The position numbers and the translations under genes are program-made. A stretch of DNA of 64,000 bases, taken from the NCBI RefSeq assembly GCF_963676685.1, contig NC_092350.1, forward strand, positions 40,519,373-40,583,372. The letters are read 5' to 3'. The notes under the pieces are model-generated. The model searched no databases. It was not told where the DNA came from and was given only the letters and a program-made list of their open reading frames with translations. Shown in pieces: positions 35,101 to 50,100 of this stretch (position 1 is the stretch's first letter; each line of letters starts with the position of its first letter). This DNA is from Mytilus edulis. Lineage: Eukaryota > Mollusca > Bivalvia > Mytilida > Mytilidae.

Positions 35101-38100
35101 ACTAAAGGAGTATCACAACCTCCAACTATACTGATACCTAGATCAGCTTGAGATCTTTGGATTTCTATTGTACTTACTAAAGGAGTATCACAACCTCCAA
35201 CTATACTGATGCCTAGATCAGCTTGAGATCTTTGGATTTCTATTGTACTTACTAAAGGAGTATCACAACCTCCAACTATACTGATGCCTAGATCAGCTTG
35301 AGATCTTTGGATTTCTATTATACTTACTAAAGGAGTATCACAACCTCCAACTATATTGATGCCTAGATCAGCTTGAGATCTTTGGATTTCTATTGTACTT
35401 ACTAAAGGAGTATCACAACCTCCAACTATACTGATACCTAGATCAGCTTGAGATCTTTGGATTTCTATTGTACTTACTAAAGGAGTATCACAACCTCCAA
35501 CTATACTGATGCCTAGATCAGCTTGAGATCTTTGGATTTCTATTGTACTTACTAAAGGAGTATCACAACCTCCAACTATACTGATACCTAGATCAGCTTG
35601 AGATCTTTGGATTTCTATTGTACTTACTAAAGGAGTATCACAACCTCCAACTATACTGATGCCTAGATCAGCTTGAGATCTTTGGATTTCTATTGTACTT
35701 ACTAAAGGAGTATCACAACCTCCAACTATACTGATGCCTAGATCAGCTTGAGATCTTTGGATTTCTATTGTACTTACTAAAGGAGTATCACAACCTCCAA
35801 CTATACTGATGCCTAGATCAGCTTGAGATCTTTGGATTTCAATTGTACTTACTAAAGGAGTATCACAACCTCCAACTATACTGATACCTAGATCAGCTTG
35901 AGATCTTTGGATTTCTATTGTACTTACTAAAGGAGTATCACAACCGCCAACTATACTGATGCCTAGATCAGCTTGAGATCTTTGGATTTCTATTGTACTT
36001 ACTAAAGGAGTATCACAACCTCCAACTATACTGATGCCTAGATCAGCTTGAGATCTTTGGATTTCTATTGTACTTACTAAAGGAGTATCACAACCTCCAA
36101 CTATACTGATGCCTAGATCAGCTTGAGATCTTTGGATTTCTATTGTACTTACTAAAGGAGTATCACAACCTCCAACTATACTGATGCCTAGATCAGCTTG
36201 AGATCTTTGGATTTCTATTGTACTTACTAAAGGAGTATCACAACCTCCAACTATACTGATGCCTAGATCAGCTTGAGATCTTTGGATTTCTATTGTACTT
36301 ACTAAAGGAGTATCACAACCTCCAACTATACTGATGCCTAGATCAGCTTGAGATCTTTGGATTTCTATTGTACTTACTAAAGGAGTATCACAACCTCCAA
36401 CTATACTGATGCCTAGATCAGCTTGAGATCTTTGGATTTCTATTGTACTTGCTAAAGGAGTATCACAACCTCCAACTATACTGATACCTAGATCAGCTTG
36501 AGATCTTTGGATTTCTATTGTACTTACTAAAGGAGTATCACAACCTCCAACTATACTGATGCCTAGATCAGCTTGAGATCTTTGGATTTCTATTGTACTT
36601 ACTAAAGGAGTATCACAACCTCCAACTATACTGATGCCTAGATCAGCTTGAGATCTTTGGATTTCTTATGTACTTACTAAAGGAGTATCACAACCTCCAA
36701 CTATACTGATACCTAGATCAGCTTGAGATCTTTGGATTTCTATTGTACTTACTAAAGGAGTATCACAACCTCCAACTATACTGATGCCTAGATCAGCTTG
36801 AGATCTTTGGATTTCTATTGTACTTACTAAAGGAGTATCACAACCTCCAACTATACTGATGCCTAGATCAGCTTGAGATCTTTGGATTTCTATTGTACTT
36901 ACTAAAGGAGTATCACAACCTCCAACTATACTGATGCCTAGATCAGCTTGAGTTCTTTGGATTTCTATTGTACTTACTAAAGGAGTATCACAACCTCCAA
37001 CTATACTGATGCCTAGATCAGCTTGAGATCTTTGGATTTCTATTGTACATACTAAAGGAGTATCACAACCTCCAACTATACTGATGCCTAGAACAGCTTG
37101 AGATCTTTGGATTTCTATTGTACTTACTAAAGGAGTATCACAACCTCCAACTATACTGATGCCTAGATCAGCTTGAGATCTTTGGATTTCTATTGTACTT
37201 ACTAAAGGAGTATCACAACCTCCAACTATACTGATGCCTAGATCAGCTTGATATCTTTGGATTTCTATTGTACTTACTAAAGGAGTATCACAACTGCCAA
37301 CTATACTGATGCCTAGATCAGCTTGAGATCTTTGGATTTCTATTGTACTTACTAAAGGAGTATCACAACCTCCAACTATACTGATACCTAGATCAGCTTG
37401 AGATCTTTGGATTTCTATTATACTTACTAAAGGAGTATCACAACCTCCAACTATACTGATGCCTAGATCAGCTTGAGATCTTTGGATTTCTATTGTACTT
37501 GCTAAAGGAGTATCACAACCTCCAACTATACTGATACCTAGATCAGCTTGAGATCTTTGGATTTCTATTGTACTTACTAAAGGAGTATCACAACCTCCAA
37601 CTATACTGATGCATAGATCAGCTTGAGATCTTTGGATTTCTATTGTACATACTAAAGGAGTATCACAACCTCCAACTATACTGATGCCTAGATCAGCTTG
37701 AGATCTTTGGATTTCTATTGTACTTACTAAAGGAGTATCACAACCTCCAACTATACTGATGCCTAGATCAGCTTGATATCTTTGGATTTCTATTGTACTT
37801 ACTAAAGGAGTATCACAACTGCCAACTATACTGATGCCTAGATCAGCTTGAGATCTTTGGATTTCTATTGTACTTACTAAAGGAGTATCACAACCTCCAA
37901 CTATACTGATACCTAGATCAGCTTGAGATCTTTGGATTTCTATTGTACTTACTAAAGGAGTATCACAACCTCCAACTATACTGATGCCTAGATCAGCTTG
38001 AGATCTTTGGATTTCTATTGTACTTACTAAAGGAGTATCACAACCTCCAACTATACTGATACCTAGATCAGCTTGAGATCTTTGGATTTCTATTATACTT

Positions 38101-41100
38101 ACTAAAGGAGTATCACAACCTCCAACTATACTGATACCTAGATCAGCTTGAGATCTTTGGATTTCTATTGTACTTACTAAAGGAGTATCACAACCTCCAA
38201 CTATACTGATGCATAGATCAGCTTGAGATCTTTGGATTTCTATTGTACTTACTAAAGGAGTATCACAACTGCCAACTATACTGATGCCTAAATCAGCTTG
38301 AGATCTTTGGATTTCTATTGTACTTACTAAAGGAGTATCACAACCTCCAACTATACTGATGCCTAGATCAGCTTGAGTTCTTTGGATTTCTATTGTACTT
38401 ACTAAAGGAGTATCACAACCTCCAACTATACTGATGCCTAGAACAGCTTGAGATCTTTGGATTTCTATTGTACTTACTAAAGGAGTATCACAACCTCCAA
38501 CTATACTGATGCCTAGATCAGCTTGAGATCTTTGGATTTCTATTGTACTTTCTTAAGGAGTATCACAACCTCCAACTATACTGATGCATAGATCAGCTTG
38601 AGATCTTTGGATTTCTATTGTACTTACTAATGGAGTATCACAACCTCCAACTATACTGATGCCTAGATCAGCTTGAGATCTTTGGATTTCAATTGTACTT
38701 ACTAAAGGAGTATCACAACCTCCAACTATACTGATGCCTAGATCAGCTTGAGATCTTTGGATTTCTATTGTACTTACTAAAGGAGTATCACAACCTCCAA
38801 CTATACTGATGCCTAGATCAGCTTGAGATCTTTGGATTTCTATTGTCGACACCTCACCTTCTAGAACAGGATTTTTACCTGAAAAATAATTATTTGATTT
38901 TACTGACGATCAAGATACTCAGAAAATGCTCCAATATCTCAGTTGTTCTCCAAGTTTTCTTCAAATCAAATAAGACATGCAGCTCACCTAAATCAGAACT
39001 AGGGCAATAACTTAAAAACAAAATTGAATCGGTTCTTTTAAATTTTATCATACATATCCATCAAGAAATGTAAGATATAAATAGTGAACAATGTGATTTT
39101 CAATATAATTTTTATTCTATGGCTTTTAACTGCTTTAAAAATAAATCACATACAATGCAACGTTCAAAAAGTTTATATTGAAAAGGGACTACTATTCATG
39201 CAAAAGTAGTCGATAGGCATGGATTTCAAGTACAATTTACATTTTCAAGGGAAACATTTACTCCTTCAAACAAAATTAACCACCCTGACATTTAAACATG
39301 CCCATGACATGTATGACATTGCAGATTTAAACCTTTGAAATTAACTTCATAACAATACTACAAGAAATGTAAGCTTGAGACCACTTAGTTACAATGCAAT
39401 TTTACATATAATTTATTATTTCCAAGGGGTACTTCTTCTTAAAATATTGTTGATCAGCTCTCATTTTTTAGATCGTTCAAGACATTTCTGAATGACGTTT
39501 CAATTTTAGGTTTATTATTTGACCTGTTGATACAATTTGTATTGCTTTTTTGTTCTTTAATGTTTACTTATTTGTAAAGTGTTAATGTATCTCATCCTTC
39601 TATTTCAAATATGTATCAGCTTTGATAATTGTGTTTGGTATGACTATAAATTTTTACTTCTGTTCTCGTACTATGAACAATAAAATTATTTATTTTGTAA
39701 AAAATATTTCTGTATTCCACTACTGTATTCCTGACAACAAAATTATTTTCATTAACCTGTGCACTTTATTTTATTTGGCATTTATTTTGTCCAAGGTTGT
39801 GGTTGTCTTTCTGATATTGTTTAATATCTCACCCCTTATTTTATTGATTAAAATTATGCGTTCAGTGTATGTTCCCTAATTATAGTTTGTGTTGATATGT
39901 CTTTTGATTGAGTTAAGCCATTTGAAATTTTATAGTGTGTCCTTCTATGTTGTGATGTTACACTATTGTTTCAGGTAAGAGTTAAGGTTGATACCTATTA
40001 AAAAGTTTAAATCGGCTGCATTTGTTTGCACCTGCCCTAAGTCAGGAACCTGATGTTCAGTGGTTGTCGTTTGTTGCTGTGGTTCATATGTGTTTCTAGT
40101 TTGTCATTTTTTTCTATACAAATTAAACTGTTGGTTTTCCTGTTTGATTGGTTTTACACTAGTCATTTTTCGGGCCCTTTCATGATAGCTTGCTGTTCGG
40201 TGTGAGCCTTGGCTCCGTTTTGAAGACTGTACTTTTACCTAAAATGGTTTACTTTTACAAATTGTGAATTGGATGGAGAGTAAAATTGTCTCATTGGCAC
40301 ATCTTCTTATATCTATTTGATATAAATATCATAAAAATCTGGGAGTATTGTACAAGTGACATGGCTTACACGATAAGATGGACAGAAGGAAGTCAAGAGT
40401 AAGAAAAACACCCTGTAATTTATGTCTGCCTCACCATATTGTGTGGGAGACAATAAAATCTTAGTGCTGTTCTTCTGGTTTTTAAATAAATGTATCGTAG
40501 GCATTCGTCATTATCTGGCTGACTAATTTTGATTAGTATTGTTTGATAGCATTTCAAATTCCTTAATTGCAAAAATTAAATTCATAGAAATAATAAATCC
40601 TTTAAGAGTGTTATTTAAAGTCATATAGTATCATAAGCTAATTGTCATGTGTTCCTAAGCTCTCTTTTTTGCAGTGAAATAGTGAATATATCATATACCT
40701 CAACAAATATATTAAATTTTTGTGTCAATTAAGATGAATGCTATGAAAATGTAATTTCAATGTCATAGGTTTTATAAAAAAAATTTAAATCACTCAATGT
40801 CATTTTATTGGATAATTACTTGATAATCCATCAGTGTAAAGGCATTCAATCATCTTTCTTAGAAATAATATTACCAAATTTTTACATCATATTGTAAAAG
40901 AAACTCATACCACAACATACTGTTTAATAAGAATCTATCATTTTGAAAATAATACCTAAATACTTTGATAATGTATTCCAAGAGATGATAAGTATAAAAC
41001 ACATGCTTTTTTTTTAAATAAAGAAAAATTTTAAGCTATGAAACACAAAAAGCATGCGACTTAAATAACATGCAATTTTTAACTTACTGTAAAAACCATG

Positions 41101-44100
41101 AAGTCTATGATATGATACTTATGTTAAATTCTATCATATATCATTCCAAAGCAAAAAACACCATTTATGGCACACAAACCACAATAAACAGTATTTCCTG
41201 GCTTTGTGACTTAATTTTATGGTAATATGTTAAACATGAGAGAATCATTAACAAAATTGTGCATTTTTTTTCAGAATTAACTTTTGTTTATGAGGAAACA
41301 AAAAAAATAAAGCATGTGACTTAATTAAGCCATGTGATTTTTATTTTTGTAAAAAGTGCATACTCAATTAGTATTATGATAAATCATTTGTATATAAAAA
41401 CAACTATTTTTAGAATCTAGGTTTTTATAAATGATGAACCACAAAATTAAAGCACGTGACTTTTTTGGCATGTCATTTTTTAACACTTTAAAAATACAGT
41501 ATTCCAAGGACAGTTCATGTCGCAGTTATACCATTTTGGTATATATCATTTCATAAAGAACATCCATGAAGTTCATCAATCACAGTTTGCTTTAACCTTA
41601 CTGACTAATTTTTATGTAACAAAGAATATATTTACTTAAACTAGCTAACAGTCATTGTCACAAAGCATTTTAATGTTGTTTATAAACTTTATATATATAA
41701 TAGATAATTTCTGTGTAATTTGGTCTCCTGTGATAAAGGTGGGGCCACAAACTAGGCATTGTTACGAAATGGGCCATATTAAAAGTCTATGCATTTACAA
41801 TATATGAAACTCAAAAAGAGAGGTTCAGCCCCATACCCCTCCGAAAATCCCCCTCTGCTATCATTTCCAGTATATCAAATAATATATCTACATTTAGCAA
41901 TAAAATAGACCCTTGGGGATTTGACAATGGTACAGTTATGTTTTTCTACTAAAAAGAACACACACCTGTAGTCATGTGTGTTACTAAGAAACACACCTAA
42001 TAGGGGTTATCAAAAAAAGACAATCTTGACTTTGGTACAATTTAGGGTCAGATAATACAAAAGTATATGAAACAGTTCTAGCCACAAGTTCTCACCACTT
42101 ATAAGTTTCACCATAAATCAACCTCTAAGTTAGTAAAGGAATCAATGGTTATCTGTTCTTGAAAAATCTCTGGACTTACCACCATCCTGATCCCTAAACT
42201 GGCATTCCCACAGATGGCTCTGTAGGGCACTCCTGGGTCCTTGAAATGTACAACCTAAACTGGACTTAATGCACCTTGTAACAGCACCACGACATCTGAA
42301 AATATAGAAGAAAAAATACCCATTACTGATACTATTTTTTAACAATTGTTTGTCCATATAATGCAAGTGCAGCACTTGTCTTTAAATTGTACAAGTGTCA
42401 AAGCATTTGTTTTCGAAGTGTGCAATTGCATGCAACACATCTTCAAATAGTGCAAGTGTAGCACTAATTTGTCTTGTCGTCAAATGATGCAAGCACAGTT
42501 CATGTCTTCAAAATTAGCAAGTGCATACAGTACTTTTTTCAATTTGTACAAAACAATAGTTTTTAAAGGTCCCATGGGGTTAATCACTTCAAATAAGAGT
42601 ATAAGATCATGAACACAAGTTAGGTAAAGACAATGACAGTTTACATTTCACACAATAGAAATTTGAAATTGTAATTTCAGTTCTGTCAATTTATAAGCAT
42701 AGCATCTTCATGCTTTGAATTATTGCTCTCATGAGGATTATCATATCAGATTAACATGCGAGACTCATGGTTAATAGTTGTAAATTTTTTTTCAAAATTT
42801 CATTATAGATTTTGAATGACATTAGTACAAACATTAACAAATACAAAGACATTTAACATATCAAGAGAGAAGTTACATACTTCAAACCTATACCTTACGG
42901 AGACCATCTTACAAAACAATGTCAAATATATCAAAGATTCCATAAATTATAATCAATTTTAACAGCTTCAAGAAATTCTCGTTATATAACATGAAAAACG
43001 TTATTGCAAACACAAGACTTGAAATATGCCAATCACAAATGTTCAACAAATTAGTTTTGTGGATGCTTTCCAACATATTTCATACAGAATGCAATTTGAA
43101 TTGGCATGCAATAATATATCATATTGCACTAGTGCATATAAACCCTACATTTAAATGAGGTCATAACTATCCAATATATGTTTTAAACAGTTTTCAAACT
43201 TTTGGTATGTATGCAATATTTAAGAAATAATTCATGGGGGCTTGAAATTATTGTGATTTTACCACCGGTTGGCCCTTTATGATAAATATTTTACCCTGAG
43301 CGATAAGAAATGTTCAAAAGAAATGTCAATGGATTTATATGGTAACACATTCCTCTGACATCAATTATGTATTTTATTCATGTGAAATTTTGAAGGTCAC
43401 CTTAACAGAATTGGTTCTTTTTTCATGTGAATAAACATTAAAATGGGAACTTCAGAAAGTACCAGGCAAAACTTATATAGTATAGTAAATTAGATCAGTG
43501 CTCTTGTTTACTACAGAAATGATGCCAGCCAGCATATGTGTATCGTATCACAATTTCAATTGACATCAATTATCTTTTTTATTCATTTGAAAATTTGAAG
43601 GTCATCTTAATAAAATTGGTTCTATTTTCATGTATGTTTAAGAAGCATTTAAAATTGGATTTCCCCCTTAAGACAGGATGTATAACAAATACGATTACAA
43701 AGTCCCTCACTTTGAAAATCTAATAGCTACAGAATAGTGGTTTAAAATTGAGTCTCCTTCTGAGATTATCATCAATGTCTCAGTATGGGCTTAATAATTA
43801 CAGAGCTAAATCATTTCTGTATAATATTTCATGCATGAGGTTAAAAAAATATTGTATTAAACAACATAAGAGTGATATTTCTAAGAGTATGATGTCTTGA
43901 CTTTTCAGAGTAACGGTAAACAAAGCTAAAAATAATTAACGGAAATTGAACTTTTTTTCCAATCACTTAACTCAGATTTCTTCCCCATGGAATTTTTTGC
44001 TACTTTAAAAGTAAAATTATACAGAAATTTCAATCAAATTTCCTGGATTTCTATAATTGATGCTTTAAAAGATGGTATATTAGTGGTACCGGTAAATCAA

Positions 44101-47100
44101 ATCTGTATTTTAAATTTTCAAATTATTTAAGTATGGTAACTCCAGAGACACATTATCTTAAATTGAAAATTAAACTTCAATTTATGTTAATAGGTTAATT
44201 AAGCTTCATTCTCTTTGTTTTTGCAGTCATTTGCATTATCAAACAGTTATGTGTGGCATTTACTGGACTATTATTTGTCCTATTGGTATTTTGTTTTGGC
44301 CATGGTTTGTTTTTTCCCAGATTGTTGTTTTGTTGTTTGTTGATTGCTCAGTCTTTAAAATCTAAATTCTACCCCTTTTTTGAGGACCAGTAAAGAAAAT
44401 GACAAATTTTCAAGGTATTTTTTCCAAATAGTGTGGCAGTTGGTTCTTTCAGTTCTTTAACATCTTGAATACTAAACCATTATCGTTAAAACATTTGATT
44501 TTCATCTTTTTAAGGAAAAAATATCAATTGACAACCCATTCCAAGGCACTTAGTAGACTGTGACTAATAGCCATTTAGCTAGACACAATTTCTGTATATG
44601 GTCAATCAGCTGGCTAATATTTTACGGTATCAACTATTATTTTCAACATTGTCTCAGAAATCTACCATAATCCTAACAATATAACTTGGCAGTGTCAATT
44701 AACTATATAATGTTAAGTACCATTGACTCAATAGTTTAGGACATTTATTCAGTTTCCATTAACAAGTCACAGCTAGTCCTGGCCTATTCAAAGATCAATC
44801 ATATCTTAACCTTGTGAGTCATTGTATTGAAAGGAGACAGCAATTTATTTATTGAAAAAGCTTAAATTTTGGTCACTAGAATTCTTAAATTTTAAAATGA
44901 TAATTCTATTGAATATACACGTATATATGATAAAGCTTATTCTTCATTTACAGTTACAGCAGAATCTTGTTCTCCAAGAGCATGGTGAGATTTGATGGCA
45001 ATATTCTATTAAGAGCTGATGAATCATAGAGTTGAATTTAAGCTAAAATCATGCAGTTTTAATGCCATTCTGATGATTTCTCCTGACAAACATCACTGTC
45101 CAGAAACTTAACAGATTATAAATGCACATAGTTGAGTCATTTATAACCTTGCCTAGATGTCCACAAGACATAAGTCATCAGATATCAGTAAAATGATCCA
45201 TCTAAATTTTGCCCTAAAAATTTGTGAAAGCATAGCATTGCAAAATTCTTGCATTTAATTAAAACCTCAAATTCTACAAAAAGAGCCTTATTTTTAGTTC
45301 TGTCTCAGAAAAAGATAATTAACATGATATTTTTTACAAAGAATCAAATGTTGACAAAATAACTTTTTGTTAAAGGGCTTGGTAGCTATAGATATAATAA
45401 TTATAATTTCACAAAAAAACAATGTTCAAAAGAGTCGTGTATGACGTCAATCTCAACATGTTAAAGATTATATCAGACACTTTTGATTTTTTTACAAACA
45501 AACAGACAATACATTAACTTTTTTTGGAATTCCAAGGCAAAAAGCCAGCAGTTATCATCTTGATCATACAGCTTCCTCTATGTACAGTGCTGATCTGTCT
45601 ATGATCTGATATTGCTGTTCAAATAAATATCTTGGCACACCAGCCAAGAGAATGTTACACGTTTGTGCCAACTGACACAAAATAAAAATAACGAAATATG
45701 GAAACAATCCACCAAAGACTAAAGGGATGTAAAATTTACCAAGAATGTGTCCCTAGTACACAGATGCCCCATCCACACTATCTTTTTCAGTGGACCCTTG
45801 AAAAGGGGGAAAATCTCTAATTTGGCATTAAAATCAGAAAGATCATATCATAGGTAACATGTGTACTAAGTTTGAAGTTGATTGGACTTCAACTTCATCA
45901 AAAACTACCTTGACCAAAAACTTTAACCTGGAGTGGGACAGACGGACGGATGGACGGATGGATGCACAGACCAGAAAACATAATGCCCATAAATGGGGCA
46001 TAAAAATATGTTTTTTTTTGGACTCAAAAGTCCTATTAAATATTTACATTGATTTGACTAATTTTTCTCACAGTTAGGATATCTTAGGAAAGTTAAAATG
46101 TTGCAAACAATTGTAGAAATAACTAGAAATTAAATACCATTTCATCTTGCATCAATATATATATATATAACATGCAGCAATTAATTCTTAGCTTCAAAAA
46201 CCTCCCTGATTGTATATGTTAACTAAGGAATTTGCTATCAGATTGATTTCTTCTGCAGAAATATCTACTGAGCTTTGGAAGAGCTTAGTTGTGAGTTATT
46301 ATGTAATTCAGTTCAGTTAGAAACCACATCTGGGCTTTCAAAGAACAAAATTAACAATTTATAAATACCTCGTACATGGTTTGGACATAGGAGCCAATAT
46401 CCACAGTTTAAACAAGCTAAGAATTGTCTAATAACATTATAAGCTTTAGTAACATTCATGTTAACTACGTCACTACCATCTTAAAGTACAAGAGATATTG
46501 AATGTAAATAAGACAGAGAAAATTAATTAAATTTCCTAAGTCAGGCGAACGAAAATATGTTGACTCCTTATTTGAAGAATCATGAAATGAAAGAAGCTCA
46601 GCTGAGATATTATTATTGATTGGTGTTTAACACCACAACTATTGATCATTGTGTGGTAAAAAGTTTTTATTGGTGACCAAAGAAACCATGACCTTTGGTA
46701 GGAAAACTAACAACTGTTATATAATATTAGTGTAGTAATAAACCATTATTTAAGATGTTTCAGCCGTTGGCCTTCTTCAGTTTCTTTTATTTTTCCTGTT
46801 ATATAATTGGTATGAATTAATTTTTACTTTTATGGATGCCATATAAGTTTGCTGACTGTTTTGATAGATTGATTATTGATTGCTCTGTGAACTCAGTGTT
46901 GACTGTTTTGCAGAAATTGATTGTGTGTTACAGATACTCAAAGACATATTCCGAAAAGTACATTGATGCCCCACTTGGACTATAATTTACTATAAAACAA
47001 GAATGTGTCCCTAGTACACAGATGATCCACTCAAACTATCATTTACTATGTTAGTGGACTGTGATATTGGGGTCAAAAATCTAATTTGGCATTTAACTTA

Positions 47101-50100
47101 AAAGGGTCATATCATAGGGTACATGTATACTTATTTTCAAGTTGATTGGACTTCAACTTCATCAAAAACTACTGTGATTAAAAAAATTAACCTGAAGGGA
47201 GACAGACAGACAGACAGACGAACAGACTAACGACACAACCCACAGAATAGAAAACAGTATGCCCCTCTACTATCATACGTGGGACATAAAAAAGAACCTG
47301 TTAAAGATAAGTTTATAAATAAAACCGTAGAAATTGAGTATAAAGTGATATACAGAAACCCCAAAACACAATAAGAAAGTCATCTAGAGCTTAAATTCCA
47401 ATATTTAACAGTTACAAAAGTGTTTAAGCGTGCAATGTCGATTTAAAAAAACCAAGAGTTCAGAAAATTTGTAATAAAAAGGCCATAAAACACCTACATC
47501 TTTGATCTTGCAGCTCCCAGATTTAAGTCTAAGTCACAGTTCACCTGAGAGGGCACATGAGAACTTCAATTGATGATTTAAGATATTCATACAGTATAAG
47601 AGAACTTTCTGTACTCTGTATAAATGTTTTGAGTTGCTGCCATTAAATCATCACACCATATGAACTTCCATGGCGCCACTGTGTAATAATCAACACATCA
47701 AAATGGTGATTTATATTGAATTCTAACCACTTTTTCCACCTATTTGAATTGATGAAGTCTAATTTCTTCATTCTGAATCACATTTTCTACCTATCTGAAT
47801 TCATTAACTCCAATCTAAAGCACAAATTTATAGTTCCAATTATTACATGCAACTTCCAATTATTCATGTGAAAATCCAACATTTTGTCCATCAGAACTAA
47901 CATGACTTATACATCATGACATTTATGTTCTTATTTAAATTTCAAATTGGTTACATTGTCTGGGCGTTATAATACACCATGGACTTATTCTTTAAGAAAC
48001 ACTGGGAACAGTCTGAGCAAAGGATATACATGAGAGCTTGATCAAACAGTTGATGTGTTACTAGAGGCTTCAAGCTCAAGAAACTCAATGCAGCTCAACT
48101 ACATGTAGTATACGCCCATATATTATAACATTTTATTAAGACTGTTATGCTCAGTAATAATAACTTCTAAAGATAAAAGAAACATGATGTCCAGTTTTAC
48201 CTGTGAAAAAGAACTTTTGCTTATTACTTTTTTTTTTTTACTGGTAAGATAATGAAATCCGTATCCTTAAGGAAAGTGAGATTATTGTAAAGAAGCTTCA
48301 GAAAATTAAAAGCACACCAATTTGCCCCAAAAATATTTTCTGGAAAACAGACCTTTAATGAGTCATATGTTTCCTTATTTTTTCTTGCTTATTTGAAATT
48401 CAACACAAAATTATTTAAAGACTGCTTCAAAATGCATTGAACATTTTTTATTTTCAAATAATTCATAGATTTTACATCATAAACAATAATTTAAATTTCT
48501 GATAATAATACTTAATAGCTTTTCAATTGGCATGCATAAATGATTTTCCATCTCAGATATAATGCTTTAATACTGTAATTTTAATTCATCTAATGGTATT
48601 TATGCTATTTGAATTACAAAAAGCAATGCAACTAATTCATTTTATTGTAATTCTATCCTTTTAAGAATTATTTCAAAAGTTTTTTTCAACTTCAGGATTT
48701 CTGGTTACATAATTTTTGACTCATCTTTTTATGTTCATTTAAATGTAACTTAAAGCATAAAGATGTGTTTTTTCTGTGCCTTAATTCAAAAAGTTTAGAA
48801 CCAATTAGGGTTTGAGCAGAAAAAACAGAAAGTTGCATCTAAATAGATAAAACAAGATATCTTTACCAACATTTTAGTGAAATGAACTAAAAAGAACACT
48901 TATTTTTTTTCATTAGAAGTATTTCCACATCAGCCTTGTCAGGTTGGATCTATAAAAGTGAAGACTTCATTTGCATATAAGTTTTAAAAATTTCCAAAAT
49001 GTAAAATGTTTGACTTGATTGCTACTTATATTGTGAAATTTTAATTCTTCATATTTTTGAAATGTAATGAAAGAAATATTAAAAGCTTATTACAAATTTT
49101 CAAGATTATAATTTGACAGGCATTTCTCCTTTCGAATGAATCTGGCATGAATATTCAATTTCTGATATTTAATATAGAAAACAGTTTATACATGTCATAC
49201 AGTCATTTTAATAAAATATGGTATTGATTAAAGAACAGATTTCATTTGAAAATTTTATTGATAAATAATAAAATCTATCACAAAGCTTTTCATTAAACAA
49301 CATAAATTGTGGTTTTATGTCCGGACTTTATGTCTTAATGTATGAGTTTTGTACAGTTAAGAGAAAGCTGACAGACCTTTTGAGTCGAGAGTTTTATACC
49401 ACAAGCTTTTTACTACTCTACTGGAACAAAGTTTCAGATGTGAATCCATCACAAGTACAATACTAACATTTCCCCGAAGAGTGTTAAACCATTTAGCTTG
49501 TTTATAGGTAGGGGATGTCAATACAAAAATAGCATTATGACTGAAATTGGAAACAGCAAATTGATTTCACTTAAAACAGTTAAATGACTTTTTTTCAAGA
49601 AATTCCTTTCTACTTAACTTTTATCTATTTCTTTAAATGGATAGGTTTGATGTTTTGGAGAACATTTCACAATGCAATGATTATTTCAACAAGACATCAT
49701 AGGGAATAAATAGGATCGACCTACGACCTATTAAACCACACATTTAATTCCTATCCAAATACTGTGGATTCATTATTATTAGTTGGATACCAATTTTCGT
49801 GGATTTCGTTGGTACATGGAAACCACGAATCTAAATGTTCAATGAATTGTAATTGTGTTGTATGATTAAATGCAGACTTTTCAAAAACAACGAAATTGAA
49901 TATCCACCAAAATGCAAGTTTTCGTCAACCCACAAAAATTGGTAACCACGAAAATAAATGAATCCACCTTACAGTAGTATCTTTTCTGAATATTCAGCCT
50001 AAATTTAAACTTGGCTTTTAAGGTGGTACCCAACACCTTCACTAAAATTAATTTGGCTCATTTAATTTTCATAAAATTTTGAAAAAGTATTTTCTTTGAC

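Noticed and set aside
38553..38852. Minus-strand ORF of 99 residues made of four 25-residue repeats
   Set aside because: It is not a separate gene: it begins at a GTG inside LNX exon 4 and runs through the first four array copies until the TAA of copy 4.
34728..38852. CRISPR-like or bacterial-style repeat array
   Set aside because: There are no unique spacers; the whole 75-bp unit is repeated and is clearly exon plus donor sequence of a eukaryotic gene.
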